Source: Lepisosteus oculatus (taxonomy: Eukaryota; Chordata; Actinopteri; Semionotiformes; Lepisosteidae). Taken from it: a DNA stretch of 64,000 nt. Location of the stretch: contig NC_090706.1 of the NCBI RefSeq assembly GCF_040954835.1, positions 38,449,148-38,513,147 of the forward strand, written 5' to 3'. Made by a program: the position numbers and the translations under genes. The notes beneath the pieces were generated by a model that had not been told where the DNA came from, ran no database searches, and saw only the letters and a program-made list of their open reading frames with translations. Shown piece after piece: positions 42,106 through 64,000 of the stretch; within the stretch, counting starts at the first letter, position 1, and the number at the start of each line of letters is the position of its first letter.

Positions 42106-45100
42106 ACGCTGTCCGTTGGGTTCGAGACCCGCCTGGCTGCAGACAATCCTCTGCACACAGGGGGCGCACGTTCAGGAGCAGCCAAACGGGAGATTAGGAT
42201 TTCATTACAGTTACAGTTCGTAATCCCCTCCTGCCCCTTCACCGCCTTAATCAGAGGGGTGGGCTCTGTACATCCGTACATTGATGCCGCCTTGCTTTTC
42301 AGTGCCAAGTGTCGTACAACTAATGAAGACAATCCCTTAAACAGCGTGACCAAAAGATGCAGCCAGTGTACGCCAGAGCAGGGACATGAGGAGCAGACCA
42401 TGCAGGACCACAGAAAACCTGTTCTCAAAGTCGCCAGCAGGAGCTCTCCTGCATACATTACATTATTCAAAGATAACCCGTGTGCTTATGCGTAATAGAA
42501 AATCATTGTAAATCTCCATTTTTAAGCAAGCCTTCACAGGTCATTTCTTACACCTGGGAGATGCAAACTAACACTCTGTGGAGGGGGAAGGGCCAGTAGT
42601 TTAAACAGTCTGACTCTTCCCAATGTCCTGCTCTGAGCATCTTAGTTCCAGAACAGACGGATGTCTCTTTTAAATTCTTTTAAGATGATTTGACAGCTAT
42701 CCCGGCTCTTCTGTATCTCTAGACTTTTACGCCGGGCATTAAATCTCAGTGTTGAACTTGGCTCATTTCCATTCTGAGCACACAGTAATGGCCACCAATA
42801 CAGATTTTGCTGCAGCTGCAGCCTCACAGAATGTTGGCGCTGGATTATCACCTTCTGGGTGCCAGACGAAACTGATAGACCAATATGTTAATTTACTCAG
42901 CACCTTCTAGACGAACCCTTACAACCTATCTCTTACTCTGCCTTTCGGAAATTCTACTGGTAATCTCTAGGATCTTCCTACATTGCAGATGTAGCATAAT
43001 GCAACCCTACAGTACGTCCGATTTCTTCAACCACCTTTGATTTGATTTCGGTTCCAAATAAGAATGTTTGATACCCTGAAAATCGATCGGCGGCAAAGAC
43101 ATCACTCAGCTTGGAGTCAGTGAGCAAATAAGATTTAAGTTTTATTCTATTTTATCACTTTGTAAGAAAGTATTGATATATACAGTAATATTTTCTATTT
43201 TTAATAATGGTTGTAGGCTGTTTTGTTGTCAGCAATTTGTGTAAAGGGAAAGGTTTGCATTGCTGAACATTTTCCGTACAAAAACACACTTTGATGCAAC
43301 GCACTTAGCTCTGATGAGCGACAAAATCACGATAATAAAAAATAATCAATGGTGAAAAGACAAGGTCAGAAGTCTTCTTGCTGGAAATGTCCTGACTGCT
43401 TTGAGCATTAAGGCCCCCTGGTGGACAAAATCATGAATACACCTAGAGGTAGTCAGGGGAAGGTACTGGCTAAGGGGGTCAGAAATTTTAGAGCAGCTCC
43501 TGACAGAATTTCTGCTGATCTCGGCTGAAGAAAAATATCCCGGGATATCTCTGCTCACTGTACACAGTACGGTCACAGGAGTCACGAACCATTGCAGTGG
43601 GAATTGAGCAGGAAGTGAAGTAGCTTTAGCACAAAAGGAATCGTGAGGAAGGCTCCCTCACCCAGAAAAATATTTTGCACAAATCCTTACCTTCAGCAGT
43701 GCTCACTATCAATATCCTACGTAGAAACGTCTGAGACCTATTTCAACAATAAATAGGTAAGGCTTAGTTTTAGGGGCCAAGGTCTCAAGAGCTATTAACT
43801 TATTCCAGAAAAAAAGACTTCTCAGGATGCCCTTTGATAATCTGCATTGCCTTTCAGTAATCCTGGCATTAACATTGGAAATCCTCAATAAGACAAAAAC
43901 TGTGTCTGGCGCATTTAAGAGTTTAGATTGATCAATTCAGTTCAGTAAAATATCAAACCTTTTTAGAGAAATAGTTTTAAAACGAATGAGCCTTTTTAAC
44001 TTTATAAGGAAGCAAATCTGAATGTTAAAATTGTCAAATTCGCTCTCGGCTTTCTGAGCTGTACAATTTTCAAGGTTCAGATTTATCAGGAGGCAGCATA
44101 GCTTTAAAGTAGAGAATTTTATTTTTTCATACACTTCTAGAGTTTAAGATTGACTAGGTGAAAAGTTAAACAGCCACAGAGAATTTTGTGTAGGAGTAAA
44201 CAGCTTGAAAGTTGCTTCAGGTGTGTACAGTAGAGTACAGTACGAGAGGCCACTAACTGGCCATAATTGTAAAATACAATTAAAAGGTATTCCTTCAAAC
44301 AATTAATGAACCCGTTAATAATATTACTAATATCCAATTACGGGGTTTGATTTTTGAGGGAGTGTACTTTAAAGGTCAGTATTTTTTGGAGTTTACTCAA
44401 TTCAGTTTAAAAAAACAACAAACCTTTTGTACAATGATCGCACATCCACAAGCGTGTCACCAGCAGACTGAGTATATGCACATGTGAAACAAGCCCACTG
44501 TGGAGTATGGTTCCACCATGAAGCACGCCTGTTGTTGTAGAAAAACGGTAGTTCTGGGGATCAAGTCTGTCTTAAAGAGGCTCCACCAATCGGAAGGCAT
44601 CCTTCACTGGGTCAAAGGTGCTGCTGAATTCGAGTATCCATCACCTAGACTGAATACCCAGTGCCGACCATGACAGCTTCATCCCAGGAGCGACACCAGA
44701 GTCCGTCTCTCACAAGCAGCCTGTCACTTCCGTCAAGTGTAACAACAGCAACAAAACATATATGTATGTGTGTGTGTGTGTATAGTGGCCTTAACAAGTA
44801 ACAATGGTATATACTGCATGCATCTACATTGGAAAAATCAATCTAGAAATACCTGTAGCAAAAACAAAAAACGTATTTGTACAGTATATATTATATATGC
44901 TGGGTTCATGAAAGTAGAAATAATATTCAAGCCTTGAACTTGGAAATGCAATCAATACAAATAATGTACTGTAAATGAAATTGTACTCTGCAGTTTTAAA
45001 TTAAATAAAAAATCAAAACTATGCATTTTTAACAATGGGTGAGCTGGTGCATCGTCTTTTAGAACTGTAGCTGAAGCGTAAATGTGGCTGATTTCGAATC

Positions 45101-45470
45101 CTTTCCCTCTGCCATTTTGCTATTCTAAAATACACATTCCTATTGTTGTCTTTTCACTATTAACTGACTGCTTCACATCAGGTAGCTGGCCAGGACGATG
45201 TTCATTCTACTGACTCCTACAAAGCCTCCAGCAACACTCCAAAGCTTGATTAAATAGCAGTTGAACAACCACAGGAATCATATATCCACACTGACCAGTT
45301 TTGCCACGATTCGCTTTTCGTGTAGCCGATCACTTTTACACCTCTGTCACGTTTTGCTCCTCATAAAAAGAAGAAAGATGTTTTTAAAAAGTGCAGTAGT
45401 TCACACTAAGCAGGAGACGTCCTGTTAAGAGCTGATTGCAGTTCCATGCTAACTACTGTACCCACACAGC
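42106..45470. other. Gene-free interval
   Basis: No recognisable exon, RNA gene or mobile element; includes a (TG)n run near 44766-44780. Confidence 0.5.
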
Positions 45471-45474
45471 TTCT

Positions 45475-45718
45475 TGCCAGAGGACACAAGAGGAAACTAT
45501 ATGGAAGTGGGTATTCAAACAAGAACAGGAGACACTTCTTTACCCAGAGGGTTGTGGGTGTATGGAACAAGCTAACCAGCCATGCTGTTGAAGCCCATGC
45601 CCCAGCTTCTTTCAATGGCTGGATGACATTCTTGGATCAATTAACTACAAATTAAGAAAAATGGGCCAGATGGGCCAAAATAGCCTCCTCTTGTTTGTAA
45701 ACCTTCTGATGTTCTATT
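45475..45718 (+). mobile_element. LINE-type 3' tail fragment (SINE or CR1/L2-like)
   Basis: Translates as RRHFFTQRVVGVWNKL and continues with AVEAHAPASFNGWMTFLD, a pattern found at the C-terminal end of CR1/L2-type reverse transcriptase ORFs. It ends GATGGGCCAAAATAGCCTCC TCTTGTTTGTAAAC, the common 3' end of this repeat. A second copy is at 47627-47850. Confidence 0.7.
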
Positions 45719-47526
45719 GCGTCTTCAAGCTATACAGTTTTCCCTCTTCAGAAACCATGTATCAATGGCCTCTAGGTGATGTCCATGATCCCCCCCAACA
45801 GCTACTGCAGGTGTAGCCCGCAGTCGACACGCTGGAGAGAGGAACTGGCACACAGACCACGGTACCACGCTCAAACTAGTGTTATTTTTTATTTGTGCAG
45901 CAATGCATATACAAATGACAGCCTTGCATAGTTGAAACAAACTGCTATTTTTCACATTACTAAGGGCATTAAAAGAAACCTTGCTGCATCACTCTGGTCA
46001 CAGGGTAGACTGCATCTGTCCCTCACACCAGATGCAAACTAACAAAACCCGAAAACAATCCACTTGCCCATTCCAATTCCAAGAAGGTACAATAATAAAA
46101 CATACACTGAGCAGGACTCCCAATACAGCTGGGTAATTCTTCTTCTTAAGAGCACCAAAGTCAGTTCGCTCTAAGTAGGTTTTTCTCTTATCGAGAGATG
46201 TAATTAAATATTGTTACATGAATTTGATCACATATCTTTTTCTTCCAGCAATGTACAAGACTGTAATACTGTTACATTTGCATTATGCTCCCATGAATAA
46301 AGATATTCCAGTTTTAGCCTTTTACTTACTTTCTGTCCTTTGAAAATCTCAAGGATCTGTCACTGAGCAGAATATTTCAGCCGTCTCACATGAATTAAGA
46401 GCCAAGCTGTGCAAACAATTGTTCTCCAACATCACTGTATAATTTACATTCTAAGTAGCAGCGAGAGTTTGAAATGAAAGGAAAATATTTGAAATGAATA
46501 ACAAAATATATTACATATAAAAGTAATTAAAATTAAATAGTTTTGCTATAAAGAATTTAATAAATAAAAATAACAACACAGAGACCGAGTTAAGCTGGAG
46601 CATCTCTAAACCTTTAGGATTGTGAGGGATGCTTTGCCGAGGCATAAGTCAGGACCAAGAGTATTGACGCGCAGACAACTCTCGGATTTAGGTTGAAAAT
46701 TTAGAACCGGCAATAAAATACAAACATAATGCTGATAAAACTTGCTCACATTACATCGGAAAGGGACTAGCCTTCTTCAGTGGAAATCTGGCTCAAGGTG
46801 CCCAATTAAATTTCCCAGATCTCACAGCATCACGAACAAAACAAAGGAAAGAATGCACGCTTCAGCAAATATTTTAGAAATGGGCTTTGTTTGACAAATG
46901 ATAGTTTGCCACCTGACACGGACAGAGAACAGCTGATCAAAACTGCTTGCTGTCCTTCAAATCCCTGTTTTGACTGACTGGAGTACAAGCGTCTCACCCT
47001 CCTGTTATTAAAACGTTACTGTGACATACTACAACCGCCCATAGATACACATTGAAGAAGTGAGTTTAACTAAAGACTAAAGACCTTTAGACCCAAAATG
47101 CTGATGCAGAACACGAATTCTTTATAGAAAACAGTGAAGATATAATGGAGTGGGAACGACCAGCCCACCGTGTTTCTGAACAGCACTTCTGTTGGGCTGA
47201 GTGGTAGTTCCCCCGTGCCACAGACAGCCACCAGGGGGCAGCACTGTTGCCGAAGAGCGCAGTCAAGAGTCCGGGGTGCGTCGGCTGGAGGTAGTGCCCG
47301 GTCCCGTCATGCTGTGAGGCAGACAGGTTGCGGACCACCCAGCAGAGGGAGAGACCGACGCCTGCCTGGTCTCTGCTCGTGTCTTCATCCCTCGTCTCCT
47401 CAGGGCGCCGGGGAGCGCCTGTGTGCGGGGGGCAGGGGGGGGGCGCGCATCTGTGGCAACCAGACAGCAGCTCGTAAAACTGTACCCCTGGAGGGACACA
47501 CGGCTGAGCCCGGCGGCCGCTGTCAC

Positions 47527-47608
47527 GCAGTCGCGGCTGAGAGTTCAAGCCGATGGGACTAGAAACCCACTAAGGTCTCCTTGCGCGGGTTCGAATCCTG
47601 CACACTAC
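47527..47608 (+). pseudogene. tRNA-Ser(AGA)-like head of a SINE
   Basis: Aligns end to end with vertebrate tRNA-Ser-AGA: GCAGTCGCGGCTGAGAG, then GGGACTAGAAACCCAC (anticodon loop CTAGAAA), then GGTCTCCTTGCGCGGGTTCG AATCC with a perfect B box. The acceptor stem has three mismatches and the anticodon arm an extra base, so it is not a working tRNA. Confidence 0.75.
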
Positions 47609-47850
47609 TACCGCTTCAGCAACTTCTACTGCTGGTGCGAGAGCACAAGAGGAAACGACATGGAAGTGCATTTAAATCCGAGAACAGGGGGGTACTGCTT
47701 TACCCAGAGGGTTGGGGGGGTGTGGAACAAGCTACCCAGCCATGATGTTGAAGCGGATACCCTTGTTTCTTTTGAAAAACATCTGGATGAGATCCCCAGA
47801 TCAATTAAGTACCAAACAGTCTAGATGGCCTCTCATTTCTAACCCTTCTC
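47609..47850 (+). mobile_element. LINE-like tail joined to the tRNA-Ser head
   Basis: Directly follows the tRNA-like head. Encodes GGYCFTQRVGGVWNKLPSHD and EADTLVSFEKHLDEIP, homologous to the 45475 element, and ends AGATGGCCTCTCATTTCTAA. Head plus tail make a composite SINE of about 320 bases. Confidence 0.7.
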
Positions 47851-48132
47851 ATGGTTTTTATCTGTACAGACACTGTGCGTTGCAAGTCCTCCCTGGATCT
47901 TCAGCAGTCACATTATTAAAAATGAACTGCATGAAGACCAAGTGTAAAAATCTGAAAAGCTCAGACTGCAGGATTTGGCTCCCCTACCCAACATACATCA
48001 ACTCTTTTCCCGAAAGCAACACTTTCCTTGAAAGTAGTTGGCTTTGAGAAATAATTAGCTAAAATAAAAATAATTTCCCATTAATTAAAGGAAACTATGA
48101 TATTTTATATTAACTATAATGTACTGTATTAT

Positions 48133-48147
48133 ACTATATGTAATAAT
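48133..48147. repeat. Target-site duplication, left copy
   Basis: ACTATATGTAATAAT, identical to 48330-48344. Confidence 0.88.
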
Positions 48148-48329
48148 AAGGAACAGTTAACAGGTTTATTCCATGCTGAAAAGAAAAGAATGGAAACACA
48201 ATGTTTCGGCTCACACCTGAAGAAGGCTTCACAGCCTAAACGTTGTTTCCTTTCTTTCCTTTTCAGCGTGGAATAAACCTTTACTTGTTCCTTTGCAGCC
48301 TACGCATGCTGACGCTGCTCCCTACTTGA
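48148..48329. mobile_element. Fold-back element with long inverted arms
   Basis: Arms 48148-48209 and 48235-48296 are imperfect inverted repeats of about 60 bases around a 25-base loop. A unique 33-base right end follows (GCAGCCTACGCATGCTGACG CTGCTCC...). It is flanked on both sides by the same 15 bases. Confidence 0.8.
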
Positions 48330-48344
48330 ACTATATGTAATAAT
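48330..48344. repeat. Target-site duplication, right copy
   Basis: ACTATATGTAATAAT, identical to 48133-48147. Confidence 0.88.
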
Positions 48345-49400
48345 TTTATTTATTACAACCAAACATAACAAGTTAAAATAATGTAAAAAGGGGGGACAAA
48401 AAGACCAAAAGTGAAAAATAAAATGATCAGGTGCTATTCACTTGCTGGTCTATTTTACATCTTGACTTGAGGTACAACACATACCAGTAAGTTAAACACT
48501 GTATGTTTTAGAAAGGCAGATACATGGACACTAACCCTAACCCACCCTGTCTGTGTGTCTCATGGAGAGCAGGTTGGGGTATGTGAAAAGACAAATTCCT
48601 AATACAAGAAATTGTAACTGGCCAATACAGTGATCTTATCTATCTTATCTGATGACAGATCAGTGATGACACTGGTTTAGGCCACGATTAGAGCTCGTGA
48701 CAGAACTTGTTCTGGGGGAGGGGAACCTAAATAAGTGAAAATAAAACATCGTATTAGCATTTCCGATCCCTTCTGCAGGGCTGGTGAGTGTAAACCTAAA
48801 ATAAAGCTTGAGAGGTCTATTGAGCCAGCGAACGTGAAAATAAACGACAAGCTCTGGTACGTGCAGAAGGAACTCCTTTCCAGGTTTGGCACAACACCTA
48901 CCGGGCGAATCCTGCGCGCTGAGACTTCCGGGGAGCTGTGAGCACTGCTTCCGCTCTCTGGAGAAGGACAGAACAGGAGAGAGCTCAGGCCCCACGGTCG
49001 CAAATAAATCGGATTTTTCAGAATTTACCCCCGACCTCTCCCGCATTACAACTCGCACAATTCATGTAGAAATCTCAAGTCTTTCTGGATTCACACAGTT
49101 ATCCTTGAGGAATTCCTTATCTCTGTCCTGCAGCATATTTAGCTTTGAAGGGGGGCAAAACCAACCCCAGTCATGTGCAATTCAAATGCATCCAACTGAA
49201 TACCAAAGAAATACTTTGAACAGCTAGATGAAAATCAATTGCTGGAATTTGGCCTTTGTGAGCCGCTACGATAAGCGATTCTCATATCAAAGGTGTGACA
49301 GGTTCTTCCACAATTAGCAAGGGCAGGTCAGTTGAACTCTAACAGGGATTCTTTGGAAGTACAGTACTGCAGGTTCTGAAGGTCACAGCTCAAGAGGATA
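48345..49400 (-). other. FCHSD1: FCHSD1 3' untranslated region (probable)
   Basis: Downstream of the FCHSD1 stop on the - strand. TTTATT at about 48346-48351 would be an AATAAA on the gene strand. No coding frame with a recognisable family. Confidence 0.35.
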
Positions 49401-62918
<13,518 letters not shown>

Positions 62919-64000
62919 CTGAAGAGAGGCGAGCAGTTAGCAACATGCAATCCGAAGTCATTTACAAAATCAGTTCTGAGCAAAGGACAGAGTCAAGTTG
63001 CAGTAGTGCCCTATGGCAGTACAATAACCAGCAAAGGCTCTCGACACAGTCCCGCCTCACCCTCTGCTAACCTCTCCATTGAATTATGCTGAATTGGTAT
63101 TTATGGGTTTTAGGAACATCTGTACATGCCAGCGCTTGTCTAAAATAAAGGAAGAAGTCTTTTTGCTTACACATCAAAGACACAGGGAATACAGGTCTCC
63201 ACCGGGCAGTTCACACTGCTAGACAGCCTGTTGAACAACAGATCCCTGCCTTATAGAAATGAGCACAAATGAGCAGCCTGTATTCAGTGGCAATATGTGT
63301 AACTCTAAAGTGTGACAACTAAAAAAAAAAACAGAATGGAGAAGATGTCATCACATCTGCCCTTATCGCCCACATGCAGAAGCACTATGCAGTTTGATGC
63401 AGTTTCCCCATTTTATAGATCTACGGGAAGTATAACAGAGGTCTGCATTTTCAAACACTGGCTTCCTGTTAAAACCAGACAGGGGTCTTCTGTTTTTTGT
63501 TGGGACTGCAATTTGCAAACTTGAGATGTCAACCCCAAGAAATATTCTATGGTGGTCTGTGATCTCTGGGAAATTCAGGGTTATGCTAACACACATCTCA
63601 CGGAAGGATAAATCCCAGCGTCCCTGCCTATGCTGGATGAAAGGAAGTGTCACACAATCTCTGAAGGGCTTTAGCGTTGTCATCTCCTCCCCACCCTGGA
63701 CTAGACCCCCGGAGCACTCCCAGCGCTGGCTGCTGCAGCCCCTGTCTCCCCAGCTGCCTCAGGTCTGGGCCTCGGACACTTGTGAGTTGTTTGTTGTTTC
63801 CCATAAATTAAGACAGAACTCCAGGATCAGGAGAGGCAGAATCGATGGGGGAGAGAGGTTCCTACACCGCACTCACAAAGCAAAGGGAAGAACTGGGCAC
63901 GATTCTGGTTGTTAAAGGCGTGAGGACCTCCTGGGGTTTGACTTGCCCATGTTGCCCATTTTCTTAGAGGTTGATTTTTTAGGGGTCTACACAACCGGCA
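62919..64000 (-). other. FCHSD1: FCHSD1 intron, upstream exons not in window
   Basis: I looked for an F-BAR exon ending with two hanging bases and saw none. Open frames at 63363-63683 and 63526-63915 have no family resemblance. Confidence 0.5.

Overview
The window is vertebrate nuclear DNA carrying four multi-exon genes. All four belong to the neighbourhood of human 5q31: myotilin (MYOT, + strand, 5' end outside the window), HDAC3 (- strand, complete), RELL2 (+ strand, complete coding region) and FCHSD1 (- strand, N-terminal exons beyond 64000). A ray-finned fish is the likely source. HDAC3 starts with the fish-type N-terminus (MTNRTAYFYD...) and the introns hold tRNA-derived and 5S-rRNA-derived SINEs of kinds common in fish. 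The single-copy block with moderate intron sizes would suit a non-teleost ray-finned fish such as a gar or bowfin, but the sequence alone does not prove this.

Layout. 1-16445: MYOT. Three upstream exons (1-1674) encode the end of a palladin/myopalladin-like Ig domain and an acidic proline-rich linker. They join in frame to the classic myotilin body (6555-15904), which is a Ser/Pro-rich region, two C-terminal Ig domains and an ESEEL PDZ ligand. A TATA promoter and candidate untranslated exon near 3208-3470 could drive a separate short form of 538 aa starting at 6721. About 16900-26970: HDAC3, 15 coding exons encoding exactly 428 aa with every catalytic and inositol-phosphate contact checked in place. 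26970-28950: intergenic spacer between divergently arranged genes, with a cluster of CRE-like motifs and a 26-bp palindrome. About 28950-42100: RELL2, five coding exons (396 aa), one GC-AG intron and a long triplet-rich minisatellite in the first coding intron. 42100-49400: gene-free and rich in repeats, including a tRNA-Ser-headed SINE and a fold-back element inside a perfect 15-bp target-site duplication. 49401-62918: the last twelve recognised coding exons of FCHSD1, covering the C-terminal part of the F-BAR region and two SH3 domains.

All exon joins were checked by reading phase. In each complete coding region the exon lengths sum to a multiple of three, with no internal stop. The genes are not a functional operon. 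They encode a Z-disc protein, a nuclear corepressor deacetylase, a RELT-family membrane adaptor and an F-BAR/SH3 membrane-cytoskeleton adaptor. The HDAC3-RELL2-FCHSD1 order and orientation match my recollection of the human locus, while MYOT lies much closer to HDAC3 here than in human. The most interesting items are the extended myotilin gene model with its internal promoter, the fold-back element with its target-site duplication, the 5S- and tRNA-Ser-derived SINEs, and several unusual splice sites.
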